From: Shumkonia mesophila
Lineage (GTDB): Bacteria > Pseudomonadota > Alphaproteobacteria > Rhodospirillales > Shumkoniaceae
Direction: 5' to 3'
Length of the DNA stretch: 64,000 bases
Assembly: GCF_026163695.1 (NCBI RefSeq)
Contig: NZ_JAOTID010000002.1
Coordinates: 539,513-603,512, forward strand
Below the pieces are notes generated by a model. That model saw only the letters and a list, made by a program, of their open reading frames with translations, was not told where the DNA came from and searched no databases. Shown here in pieces: positions 26,313-34,852 of this stretch. Position 1 is the first letter of the stretch; each line of letters opens with the position of its first letter. A program made the position numbers and the translations under genes.

Positions 26313-28228
26313 GCCGGGTTTGCCGGACCGTCGCCCTCGTGGATGTCCTTCAACTGGCCGGCCTTGAACATGCCGCTTGCCGCCTGATACCAGGCCATTG
26401 CTTCCCGCGCCAACCGCCCGTCCTCCAACGGCTGGTCGGAAGGGGTCTGTACCCCCGCCGCCATCGTCGGCCGATGGCGGGCATCGAGCACCAGCAGACG
26501 GCCGCCCTTCAGGTAGCCGAGCTTCTGATAGGTGCTGATGAAGGCCCGCTCCCGGCCCGCCTCCAGGGCGAAGAGGTCGTAGCCGAAAAAGCGGCTTTCG
26601 TAGTCGAGGCCCAGCCAGCCCATCAGGGTGGGCGCGACGTCGATCTGGCTCATCAGGCGGGCCATGACGCCGGGCGCCAGCAGTTTCGGGGCGTACCAGA
26701 TCATCGGGATGCGATAGCGTTCCGGCGGCAGGTCGGCGCGTCCCGCCGCCTTGGCCGTGTGGTCGGCCAGGATGATGAACAGCGTGTCGTCGAACCACGG
26801 CTTGGCGGCGCTGCGCCGGATGAAGTCGCCGATCGCCCAGTCGGTGTATTTCACGGCCCCTTCGCGGCGCTTCTGGGGCAGGTCGACGCGACCGTCCGGG
26901 AAGGTGAACGGTCGGTGGTTGGACGTCGTCATGATGTGGGCGAAGAAGCGATGTCCCTGGGCGAACTCCCGGTCCAGATTGGCGAGGGCCAGGGAGTACA
27001 GGTCCTCGTCGGCGATCCCCCAGATGTTTTCGTGGTGGATGGGCAGGCCCTCGGCGCCCATCGCCGAGCGGTCGACCACCTGGTAGTGGTTGGCCGCGAA
27101 ATAGGCGTTCATGTTGTCGAAGAAGCCGTAACCGCCGTAGATCCAATAGGGCGTCCAGCCCCGCTCGCCCAGCTCCTCGCCAAGGTTTTCGAGATCGTCG
27201 TTGTTGGGGCGGCGCACGATGCTTTGGCCGGGCGTCGGCGGTGTGCCGACCGACAGCGCCTCCAGCCCGCGAACCGTGCGCGTGCCGGTGGCGAACAGGT
27301 TGGTGAACAGCAAACCCTGCTCGGCCAGCCGGTCCAGTTCCGGCGTCAGGCCGAGCGTGTTGCCGAAATGCCCCAGGAAATCCGCCGACAGGCTTTCCAC
27401 CGAAATCAGAACGACGTTGGCCTCTTGCGGCGGGTGATAGGCGCTGACCTGGCGCTCGATGCCCGAAGGGCCCGTGAAGTTGGAGTGCGGTTCTTGCAGC
27501 AGCGAGCGGATTTCCGCCTGGAGGTCGGCCTGCCCGAGGGTCGGGTAGTAACGGGCGTAGTCCAGTTCATTGTTCCGGTAGGCATGGACGAAGGCGAATA
27601 TGCCATTCGTCGACAACTGCTCGACGAAGGTGTTGGCCGGATAGTCGGCCAGCCTGGGGTCGAGGACGAAAAGGCCGGCCCCGGCGGTGGCAGCCACCAG
27701 GGCGACGCGGCGCCAGCGCTGGGTCCACCGCCCATGGTTCACGGAGCGGCCGCGCGGCCAGGTGCGCCAGACCACCAGCAGGGAAACCGCCAGGATGGCC
27801 GCCAGTCCCAGGCCGACCGGATAGCTTTCCCAGATGTTGCCCAGCACCTCGTGCGTGTAGATGAGATAGTCGACGGCGATGAAGTCGAACCGGCTGTTGA
27901 ACTCGCCCCAAAAGGCGAACTCGGCCGCCGCCAGGATGAGGAACGAACCGAGATAGATGGCGGCCCACAGCATCGCCCACAGGCGTTCGCCCCGGCCCGG
28001 CCGGCCGGTGGCGGCAAAGGCCGGCAGGAGGGCGTCGTACACCGCCCACGGCAGCAGAACCCAGGCGAGGACGGCGACATCGAAGGCGACGCCGACGGCG
28101 AGGAAGCGGGACCACTCGGACCCCTGGAACCCCTCGCCGCTGAAAAGCGCCAGGCCGACCCGCGTTGCCAGGGAAGCCGCCATGAAGCTGGCGGCGATCC
28201 ACGTCAGGCGTTGTCCTCCGCGAAGCAT
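26306..28228 (-). CDS. LTA synthase-like sulfatase-family membrane enzyme
   Basis: 640-aa protein of the alkaline phosphatase/sulfatase superfamily, lipoteichoic acid synthase type. Five hydrophobic segments lie in the first 190 residues. The extracytoplasmic catalytic domain starts near 270 with NVVLISVESLSADFLGHFGN (metal ligand E278), the nucleophile region TGTRTVRGLEAL (T316 or T318), TTSNHRPF and ILADHT. Such enzymes transfer phosphoglycerol or related groups to glycans or lipids; in a Gram-negative the product is more likely a modified periplasmic glucan or surface glycan than LTA. Last gene of a minus-strand run that also holds sulfotransferase genes, with 66 bases to the next one upstream. 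Confidence 0.88.
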
Positions 28229-28294
28229 GGCTGTCCTATCGTCGCTGCTGGAACAGCCCCCATGTATCGCAGTTTTTGCCGAACGGAAAGCGGT

Positions 28295-29476
28295 CTATTG
28301 CGAACGCCTAGCGATTGGCCGGCTGTCGTTCACCGGGCTCCCGTAGCCGAACTTCCGGGCGGTTGGCGCCGTCTCGCGCTCGATCACGGCCAGCTCGGCG
28401 TCGGTGAACTTCGGCTTGTAGTAGCCGGGAAAGCGGATGCGCTCGGCCGCCTCGGCGAGGAACCCCTCGCCGGCCGCCAGTCCGCAGTGGCTCAAGGCCT
28501 CGGCGATCGTCTGGCGCGGCGTCTGGCACAGATCCTCGTAACGGACCACGCGGGTCGCCGCGCGGATTTCGGGGCTGCCCGCCAGGACGTCGGCGACGTG
28601 ATCGTGGATCAGCGTCCAGTAGCGGGCCCACCCCTCGACCTCGGCGCCGCCCTGCCACAAGGCCGTGACCTCGGCCACGCGGCGCGGATCGCCGATGGCG
28701 ATGGCCCGGCGGTCGAGGCCGAATTCGAAATGCCCGACCCGTTGCAGGTGGCGCACCGCCGCCGGATTGTCGTGTTGTCCCTTGGCGAACAGCGCCTGCT
28801 GCTTCATGAGGGACGCGATATGCCAGACCGGATCGCGCACCGGCACGACGAAGCGGGCGTCCGGGAACAGGCGCAGCAGATAGCCCAGGCGGGTGACGTT
28901 GTAGTTGCCCTTGGCGACGTAGCGGCGCCGCCCGCGCACCGCCAGCAGCTTGCGGATGTGATCGACATAGAACCGCGCAAAGCCCCGATGGTCGGCCGCC
29001 GGATCGTCAAGCGAGGCGCGGTGCGACGGATCGTGCAGCCCCGGGAAAAAGGCCATCCACAGCATTTCCTCGAAGGCTTCCGGGCTGTTCGAGGTGATGG
29101 CGATGCCGTCCCTGTGGGTCCTTTCGACCGGCCGTTCGTCTTGCCGCGCCACGCGGTCGAGCCAGCGGTTCCACCAATAAGGCGTGAAGATCAGCGGGTA
29201 GTCGCGGTAGCGATGCGTCGCCACCTCGGGGTGGCGGGCCAGGGTTTCGAGCAGGATCGTGCTGCCGGAACGCGCCAGGCCGGCGATGTAGATGGGCCGG
29301 TCGATCGCCTCCCCGGCGCGCTCGGCCAATACCGCCTTCGTCTCGATGTTGCCGAGCGAAATCCACAGGCGCCGGTGGCGGGTGACGAATTCGCCCACCC
29401 TGTCCATCCAGCCGGCGACCGCGAAGCCGTCGCCCCCGGCCGCCTTTGTATTGGCGCTTTTCGCCTCCATGGACAT
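28295..29476 (-). CDS. P-loop sulfotransferase family protein
   Basis: Predicted PAPS-dependent sulfotransferase, 393 aa, cytoplasmic. The 5'-phosphosulfate binding loop is GLARSGSTIL (66-75). The downstream motif RFVVPVRDPVWHIASLM matches the 3'-phosphate binding region (RDP...S). The C-terminal half contains VVRYEDLCQTP, common in this family, and a KPKFTDAEL segment. The acceptor is unknown. Two in-frame ATGs two codons apart are possible starts; the gene begins five bases downstream of the preceding stop, so it is in one transcript with the membrane proteins and arylsulfotransferase upstream. Confidence 0.85.
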   Translation of the reverse strand: MSMEAKSANTKAAGGDGFAVAGWMDRVGEFVTRHRRLWISLGNIETKAVLAERAGEAIDRPIYIAGLARSGSTILLETLARHPEVATHRYRDYPLIFTPYWWNRWLDRVARQDERPVERTHRDGIAITSNSPEAFEEMLWMAFFPGLHDPSHRASLDDPAADHRGFARFYVDHIRKLLAVRGRRRYVAKGNYNVTRLGYLLRLFPDARFVVPVRDPVWHIASLMKQQALFAKGQHDNPAAVRHLQRVGHFEFGLDRRAIAIGDPRRVAEVTALWQGGAEVEGWARYWTLIHDHVADVLAGSPEIRAATRVVRYEDLCQTPRQTIAEALSHCGLAAGEGFLAEAAERIRFPGYYKPKFTDAELAVIERETAPTARKFGYGSPVNDSRPIARRSQ

Positions 29477-29480
29477 GGCC

Positions 29481-30197
29481 TTACTGGATGCGGGCGATGC
29501 GGTAGAAGAACAGCGAGGTGACGAAAAAGACCGGGATGAACAGCGCCATCCAGGAGCGCGCCCAGCCGGGGCCGAACGGCAGATAGGCCTGTTCCGGAAG
29601 GTGGACGGTCACCCGCTCGACCGGCCCATGGTCGGGCAGATAGCCGGCCGGGTTGCCGAGCAGCACGTTCCACCAATGCCGTTTCTCGATCTGCGGGATG
29701 GGCTTCTGAACGGGGATGTCGGCAACGGCTTGGCCGGTCCGCTCGCGCACCGTGATGCGTGGAACGTCGGCTTCGGTCCGCCACGTGCCCTCGAAGCCGG
29801 CCGGCACCACCTCGATGAACGGCGCGCTGTCCGGCAGGAAGCGGGCGTAGGAGGTGTCGAGCCAGATCATCAGGGTCAACGCCGGCAGCGAGGCGATGAG
29901 GGTCGCCGGCAGCACCAGGCCGAGATGGCGGAAAGCAATCGCCAGCTGGGCGCGGATCAGCGGCATGGCGCTGGCCAAGTCCTCGCCGTCGTGGTCGAGC
30001 ATCCGGCGGCGCAATTCCGCAACCCGTTCCTTGGTCGCGGCGATCTTCGCCTGGGGCGACAGCCATTTGTAGATCAGCAGGCTGGAGACGGCCGCCACCA
30101 CGGCCCAGAAAACCAGCCGCCAGGGGGCCGGCGCCGCCGCGAAGACCGCCCGGTCGACCAGGTCGTAGAGCGGGCCGGGAAGGTTAAACAGCCCCAT
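29481..30197 (-). CDS. Membrane protein of unknown function, possibly Oxa1/EMC3-like
   Basis: I do not recognise a firm family for this 238-aa protein. It has a hydrophobic helix at about 27-45, a charged, probably coiled-coil stretch at 48-70 (SPQAKIAATKERVAELRRRM), a second helix at about 92-113 and a third near 215-235. An extracytoplasmic domain of about 100 residues lies before the last helix. Helix, charged hairpin, helix is reminiscent of DUF106/EMC3-type Oxa1-superfamily insertases, but the match is weak. Its start overlaps the preceding gene by 14 bases, so it is co-translated within the sulfotransferase cluster. Confidence 0.6.
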   Translation of the reverse strand: MGLFNLPGPLYDLVDRAVFAAAPAPWRLVFWAVVAAVSSLLIYKWLSPQAKIAATKERVAELRRRMLDHDGEDLASAMPLIRAQLAIAFRHLGLVLPATLIASLPALTLMIWLDTSYARFLPDSAPFIEVVPAGFEGTWRTEADVPRITVRERTGQAVADIPVQKPIPQIEKRHWWNVLLGNPAGYLPDHGPVERVTVHLPEQAYLPFGPGWARSWMALFIPVFFVTSLFFYRIARIQ

Positions 30198-30492
30198 GAC
30201 GCGATACGTCCTCTTGCGGTGGGCGGGAGGCCCGTGGCGGGGACACCGAATCCCCGCCGGCCTGCGCGCCCGGGGTGGCGGCGGTGCGGCTTTTGCGCAG
30301 GAAACGGCGGAGCGGCCACAGGACGACGAAACCGATGGCCGCCCCGACGGCGATGACGACGCCCCACAGGGCGCCCAGCAGGCTCAGTCCGGCGCCGGGT
30401 CCGACATAGGCGGCGGCGGGCGTCGTCACGACCGCCGGCAGCAGGATGGCGACGGTCCAAAGGAAGAGGCGTTCTCTTGTCATGCGTCTCAT
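30184..30492 (-). CDS. Small membrane protein with a YVGPGAG motif
   Basis: 102 aa. A signal-like N-terminal helix (ERLFLWTVAILLPAVV, ending AAA) is followed by YVGPGAGLSLLGALWG and a second helix (VVIAVGAAIGFVVLWPL), then a basic cluster RRFLRKSR and a polar tail. I recall YVGPGAG-type small proteins next to sulfatase, sulfotransferase and glycan genes in other Proteobacteria, but know no function. The start at 30492 has GGAG eight bases upstream and overlaps the arylsulfotransferase stop as ATGA, so it is real and coupled despite its size. Confidence 0.7.
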   Translation of the reverse strand: MRRMTRERLFLWTVAILLPAVVTTPAAAYVGPGAGLSLLGALWGVVIAVGAAIGFVVLWPLRRFLRKSRTAATPGAQAGGDSVSPPRASRPPQEDVSRHGAV

Positions 30493-31925
30493 CGTGCTTT
30501 CTCCGTTAGCGTTCGTTCGATGCTGTCCCGGAACGCCGGCTCCAGGCGGCCCGGAATGACGCGTTGCGCCCCGGAAACGACGGGGATGTAGCGGTTCCCC
30601 TCGCCGCTTCGCACCGGATTGACGTATTCCCAGGCAATGGTTCCGTCGCGAGCGACCTCCAGAAGGCGTCCGCCGTCGGACTCGGTAATCAGCGTGTTGC
30701 CGTTGGCGAGCCGTTCGATCGAGCCGCGGATTTCGCTCGAGAAGGGACGTTCGGCGTCGCCCTCGTATCGCCACGTCACCTCCATCGTCTTCGGATTGAA
30801 GGCGAGGATGCGGGAATCGTTTCCCTTATCGAAGGTGCCGAAGTTGTCGAACACCAGGATGTCGCCGTTATCCAGCACGCGGGGATCGTGCTGGCCGACC
30901 CATGGGCCCCGCGTCGCCCATTCGACTTCCCCGCTTTCCGGGTCGATCACGGCGAGCACGCCGATGTCGCGGAAGGACACGACGACGTGTCCTTCGCCTC
31001 CGACCGCGAAGCGCCGGGCCTTGGCCTTGTCGATGTATTCGACGGCATTGGTGTGCAGCGGGTCTTCGGTCGAAAAGGCCGGGGTGGCGTGCACGAAGCC
31101 GTCGTAGCGCGACTGCGCCAGGGCATGGGTCAGCGAAATCTTCTTCAACTCGCGGCCGTCGGGCGACAACGTTACCAGAAAGTCGTCGAGGCGCGGGCTT
31201 CCCAAGGTGGTGAAGCCCTTGATCTTCTCGGAGGTGAATTCCTGGGTCAGCGTGAAAATGCGACCGTCGGGGGCGATGTCGAAATCATGATGGACCGGCT
31301 GCAGATAGCTCCAGATCACCTCGGAGTTCTTGTTCAGCTTGACCATGCCGTAGCCCCACGGGGTGTCGCCCGCGGCTTCGTAGATGGCCAGCAGGTCGCC
31401 GTTCGGCAGGACCTCGGCCTTGGTCATGAAGATCAGGGGGTCCGGCTGCGGATTCTTGATGGCGGCCTGTTCGTTCCAGACCGTGCTGTAGGGCCGATTC
31501 CATTCGTGGAGCGTGCGGCCATCCATGGTGATGAGGCGGGCGTACGGGCCGTCGCCGGAGGTGTAGAGGGTGTATCCGGGAAAGGCGCGCCCGGCCTCGT
31601 AGGCGGTGACGCCCAGGGCAGCGGTGCGGGCTTTCCGCCACTGATCGGTGGCCAGGGGGTCGCTCGACATCTCGACCTTGTCGATGTAGGCGACCGCCGC
31701 CCGGTAGGCGTCGCGCAACGGCTGGGAGGGGAAGGTCTGGCTGAGGACCGCGAACGCGCCGGCGGCGAAGGCCAGGAACCCCATCGCCAGGAAGAACAGC
31801 CCCTGCCCGGCCCGTTCCAGGATTCCGCCGACCCGATCGCGATCCGGCTTGCGGCGGGATGGAAAGACGACTTTTGTCGCGCTCATTTCGGCCCGGCTCC
31901 ACGTTCGAAACCCACTCGATTCCAT
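30489..31925 (-). CDS. Arylsulfotransferase (ASST-like), membrane anchored
   Basis: 478-aa beta-propeller enzyme that moves sulfuryl groups between aryl sulfate donors and phenolic acceptors without PAPS. One N-terminal helix (about 42-62) anchors it, with the catalytic domain in the periplasm. Repeated blades and conserved histidines are visible: WNRPYS, VHHDFDIAPDGRI, FVHATPAF...DPLHTNAVEYID, GQHDPRVLDNGDILVFDN. Two ATGs compete at the 5' end; AGGAGG is six bases from the one at 31925 and directly abuts the one at 31931, so I chose 31925. It lies 21 bases after the APS kinase fusion gene and overlaps the next gene by four bases. Confidence 0.85.
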   Translation of the reverse strand: MESSGFRTWSRAEMSATKVVFPSRRKPDRDRVGGILERAGQGLFFLAMGFLAFAAGAFAVLSQTFPSQPLRDAYRAAVAYIDKVEMSSDPLATDQWRKARTAALGVTAYEAGRAFPGYTLYTSGDGPYARLITMDGRTLHEWNRPYSTVWNEQAAIKNPQPDPLIFMTKAEVLPNGDLLAIYEAAGDTPWGYGMVKLNKNSEVIWSYLQPVHHDFDIAPDGRIFTLTQEFTSEKIKGFTTLGSPRLDDFLVTLSPDGRELKKISLTHALAQSRYDGFVHATPAFSTEDPLHTNAVEYIDKAKARRFAVGGEGHVVVSFRDIGVLAVIDPESGEVEWATRGPWVGQHDPRVLDNGDILVFDNFGTFDKGNDSRILAFNPKTMEVTWRYEGDAERPFSSEIRGSIERLANGNTLITESDGGRLLEVARDGTIAWEYVNPVRSGEGNRYIPVVSGAQRVIPGRLEPAFRDSIERTLTEKAR

Positions 31926-31946
31926 CGGCATCCTCCTGGGTGCGGA

Positions 31947-32834
31947 TTACTGCGAAGCTGCGCGGGAACTTCCCGCGGCTTGGGGGCGCGGCTTCGCGGC
32001 GGGTCGCGGCTTGACTGCCGCCCGGATTTCACGCCGATCGGCGGACGCATCGAGGCCGATCCGCCGCCGGATTTCGGTGGCCGAGATCTCCTCGACCTCG
32101 GGCGAAAGCTCGAGCCGCTCGACGGCATATCCGACATCGCGGCCGTAGAAGATGTGGGTGATATTGGCCATGTCGATCACGCTGAACCGCCCCTTGTGGC
32201 GCCACAGCGCGGTCTCGATGCGCTCCTTGACCTCCTCGAAGGGGAACGGATTGCTGGCGTCGTCGCGGGAATGGGTGTTGCGCACGGCGATGCATACCTG
32301 GCCGGCCCGCTCGATGCCCTTTTCGATCAGGGCCCGATGGCCGTCGTGAAAGGGCTGCCAACGCCCGACGAACAGCGCCGTCGGCCGCCGGGGGTCGAAG
32401 ACGGGCCGCAGGCGCTGGGCGATCTGTTCGGCCCAGTATTCGGGGGTGCCCGAGGCGGTGACCCGCACGTCGCAGCGGTCGGGCGGCACGAACAGGCGGT
32501 CGGTGTCCTCGAAGCGGCTTTCCCTGATGCGATCGACCCACACAACGAAGGCCTCGCCGAAGGCTTTCCGGGTCTCTGGCGTCGGGCAGATGAAGTCGGC
32601 GACCGCAAGATTGCCCGCCTCGATCACCCGATCGCACAGCCAGCCCATGCGGCGCGCCTGCTCGATGCGGTCCGCGACGGAAAAACCGAGGTCCTTGTTG
32701 ATGTTATGCCGGATCTCATCGGCATTGAAATGAATGGCGTTGAGCCGCCGGGCCAGCACTTTGGCGAGCGTGGTCTTGCCGCTGCCGGGCAATCCCATCA
32801 CGAGTATCTTTCCGGAAACGTCGGATGCAGTCAT
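31947..32834 (-). CDS. APS kinase-like / nucleotidyltransferase fusion protein
   Basis: 295 aa with two domains. Residues 8-150 are an adenylylsulfate-kinase-like P-loop domain: Walker A GLPGSGKTT at 14-22, FNADEIRHNINKDLGFS at 36-52 as in APS kinase, and ADFICPTPETRKAF. Residues 152-260 are a cytidylyl/adenylyltransferase fold with GRWQPFHDGH (HxGH at 163-166), NPFPFEEVKERI and the end motif ISATEIR (250-256). The tail is basic and Ala/Pro rich. ATP sulfurylase uses a different nucleotidyltransferase subtype, so the second activity is open. First gene of the sulfotransferase cluster. ATG chosen over an upstream TTG because GAGAGGA lies just before it. Confidence 0.82.
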   Translation of the reverse strand: MTASDVSGKILVMGLPGSGKTTLAKVLARRLNAIHFNADEIRHNINKDLGFSVADRIEQARRMGWLCDRVIEAGNLAVADFICPTPETRKAFGEAFVVWVDRIRESRFEDTDRLFVPPDRCDVRVTASGTPEYWAEQIAQRLRPVFDPRRPTALFVGRWQPFHDGHRALIEKGIERAGQVCIAVRNTHSRDDASNPFPFEEVKERIETALWRHKGRFSVIDMANITHIFYGRDVGYAVERLELSPEVEEISATEIRRRIGLDASADRREIRAAVKPRPAAKPRPQAAGSSRAASQ

Positions 32835-33060
32835 GGGTCCTCTCAACGAGCAATTTCAGGAGCGGCGGCGCGACGGCGTGACCGATCGTCCGGGAGTGGG
32901 AGCCCGGCGCGGCAGGGGGAGGATCAGGCCGAATTCCCGTCGGATGCAAAATCCGTTACGGGCGACAGGCTGCCGTCTCACAGTGGGTAGACTTCGCGAG
33001 GCGGCCTTCTATTTCACCGTTTCATGTTCGGGTCGGAACCGGCGGTGGCCGGGCCGGGTA

Positions 33061-33088
33061 TTGAGACCGCCCCGGCGGCGCCTATATC
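33061..33088 (+). promoter_or_regulatory. Candidate promoter of a leaderless lipoprotein mRNA
   Basis: TTGAGA (33061-33066) and TATATC (33083-33088) are 16 bases apart. The -10 element ends only six bases before the ATG at 33095, so the transcript would have almost no 5' leader. Based on consensus match alone. Confidence 0.35.
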
Positions 33089-33094
33089 TTCCGC

Positions 33095-33601
33095 ATGGCC
33101 CGCAAATTTGTCGTCCTGATCGTTGTGCTTCTGGGGCTCAGCGCCTGCGCCCTGCCCACCCTCTATCAGCCGGCCACCGACGGGTACGGCTTCTCCCAGC
33201 AGCAGATCGAGGGCAACCGCTTCCGGGTGTCGTTTTCCGGCAATTCGCTGACCGCCCGCGAGACGGTGGAAAATTACCTGCTCTATCGCGCCGCCGAACT
33301 GACGCTGGCCCAGGGCGGCGACTATTTCGTCGTCGTGAACCGCGAGACCGAGGCGCGCAGTCAATACGACACCGGCTTCGGCGGCTATGGCGGATATGGC
33401 GGCTACGGCCCATGGGGGCACCGGCATTCCTTCATCGGGGCCGGCAGCGGACGGGCGATCACCGAATACCGGGCCTACGCCGACATCGTGGTTTACCGCG
33501 GGGCGAAGTCGCCGACCGAGCCCAACGCCTATGACGCGCGCGACGTCACGGCGAGGCTCGCTCCCACCGTCGTCCGGCCGTCGCCGCCGAAAGCCGGGTA
33601 A
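33095..33601 (+). CDS. CC0125-type outer membrane lipoprotein
   Basis: 168-aa lipoprotein. The signal sequence VVLIVVLLGLSACA has a lipobox LSAC with the acylated cysteine at 18. The mature domain (LYQPA...GYGFSQQQIEGNRFRVSFSGNSLTARETVENYLLYRAAELTLAQGGDYF) matches what is known as the CC0125/CC1285 lipoprotein family of alphaproteobacteria. A Gly-Tyr repeat (GGYGGYGGYGPWG, about residues 94-108) is inserted. Function unknown. No Shine-Dalgarno is visible and the promoter abuts the start. Confidence 0.78.
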   Translation: MARKFVVLIVVLLGLSACALPTLYQPATDGYGFSQQQIEGNRFRVSFSGNSLTARETVENYLLYRAAELTLAQGGDYFVVVNRETEARSQYDTGFGGYGGYGGYGPWGHRHSFIGAGSGRAITEYRAYADIVVYRGAKSPTEPNAYDARDVTARLAPTVVRPSPPKAG

Positions 33602-33607
33602 GGCCCG

Positions 33608-34780
33608 TCAGCGGTCGGCCCAGCGGCAGAAGCCGAGGGCGAGGACGGCGAAGCCGGCGAAGGCAAACGCGAGCGGCAGGATGGTTCCATCGTAAGCCTG
33701 CCCGATGAGCGATCCGACGGTCGCCGAGATGGCCGTCACCACGGTGCCGATGACGGCGGCGGCCGACCCGGCGATGTGGCCCATCGGCTGCATGGCCATC
33801 GCGTTGAGGTTGCCGAACAGCATGCCGTGGCAGAAGAACATCGGCGCCAGCACCAGGAAGGTCAGCCACAACGGCGGAATACCCTCGAACACAAAGGCGA
33901 TGCCGGCGAAGGTCAAGGCCAGCCCGATCATGCCGAAAAGCGCCATATAGACGAGCCGGCGCATGCCCAGCAGCACGACGACACGCGAATTGACGAAGGC
34001 GGCCAGCCCGATCGATCCGGCCAGCCCGCCGAAGGCGAACGGAAACAGGCCGCCCAGCCCATAGGTTTCCTGGAAGACCTGCTGGGCCGACGTCAGATAG
34101 CCGACGAAGGCCGAGAACAGGCAGGCGGTGGCCATCAGATAGGCGATGACCGTACGGTGGGTCACGACCTCGATCAGGGCGCGGCCGACGCGGCGGAAGG
34201 ACAGCGGATGGCGGTGGGCGTCCGAGAGCGTTTCGGGCAGTCGCCACCCGGCCCAGGCGGCCATGATGCCACCCAGGACGAGCGCCAGCCAGAAGATGCC
34301 GCGCCAGCCGGTGAAGGTCAGGACTCCCTGCCCGACCAGCGGGGCGAACACCGGCACCAGGATCGAGACGGTCATGATCATCGACACCGTCTTGGCCATT
34401 TGCCGGCCCTCGAAACGGTCGCGGACGATGGCGACCGCCAGCACCCGCGGGGCCGCGGCGCCGATGCCCTGGGTCAGGCGGCCCAGGATCATCGTCTCGA
34501 AGGTCGGCGCCCAGATCGAAATCAGGCAGCCGGCGCCGAACAGCGCGATGCCGAACAGCAGGATCGGCTTGCGGCCCAGGCTGTCGGACAACGGCCCGAA
34601 CAGCACCTGCGCCAGGGCCATGCCCAGCAGAAAGGCCCCGATGACCAGCTGGCGGCGGTTGTCGTCGGTGGTGGCCAACTCCTGGCCGATCATCGGCAGT
34701 GCGGGCATGACGGCGTCGGTCGACAGGGCGGCCAACGACATGATGAGAGCCATCAGGACGATGAATTCGACGTGGCGCAT
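33608..34780 (-). CDS. Bcr/CflA-family MFS multidrug exporter
   Basis: Inner-membrane drug:proton antiporter, about 390 aa with 12 hydrophobic helices. The N-terminus LMALIMSLAALSTDAVMPALP and the loop GPLSDSLGRKPILLFG (MFS motif A) are typical of Bcr/CflA, and helix 5 carries GRLTQGIGAAAPRVLAVAIVRDRF. I start at MRHVEF (34780), where the first helix begins; a GTG 14 codons upstream (34822) is possible, and neither has a strong Shine-Dalgarno. Stops six bases from the convergent lipoprotein gene. Confidence 0.88.
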   Translation of the reverse strand: MRHVEFIVLMALIMSLAALSTDAVMPALPMIGQELATTDDNRRQLVIGAFLLGMALAQVLFGPLSDSLGRKPILLFGIALFGAGCLISIWAPTFETMILGRLTQGIGAAAPRVLAVAIVRDRFEGRQMAKTVSMIMTVSILVPVFAPLVGQGVLTFTGWRGIFWLALVLGGIMAAWAGWRLPETLSDAHRHPLSFRRVGRALIEVVTHRTVIAYLMATACLFSAFVGYLTSAQQVFQETYGLGGLFPFAFGGLAGSIGLAAFVNSRVVVLLGMRRLVYMALFGMIGLALTFAGIAFVFEGIPPLWLTFLVLAPMFFCHGMLFGNLNAMAMQPMGHIAGSAAAVIGTVVTAISATVGSLIGQAYDGTILPLAFAFAGFAVLALGFCRWADR

Positions 34781-34852
34781 GGATGGATCGGGGCGAGGCC
34801 TGAAAGTGTCGGGGGGCGGCACCCTACATGTAGGCAGGCCGTTCTGGCCAGC

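Noticed and set aside
30564..32990. 808-codon plus-strand frame opposite the arylsulfotransferase and kinase fusion
   Set aside because: Shadow frame; the minus strand carries the conserved motifs and ribosome sites.
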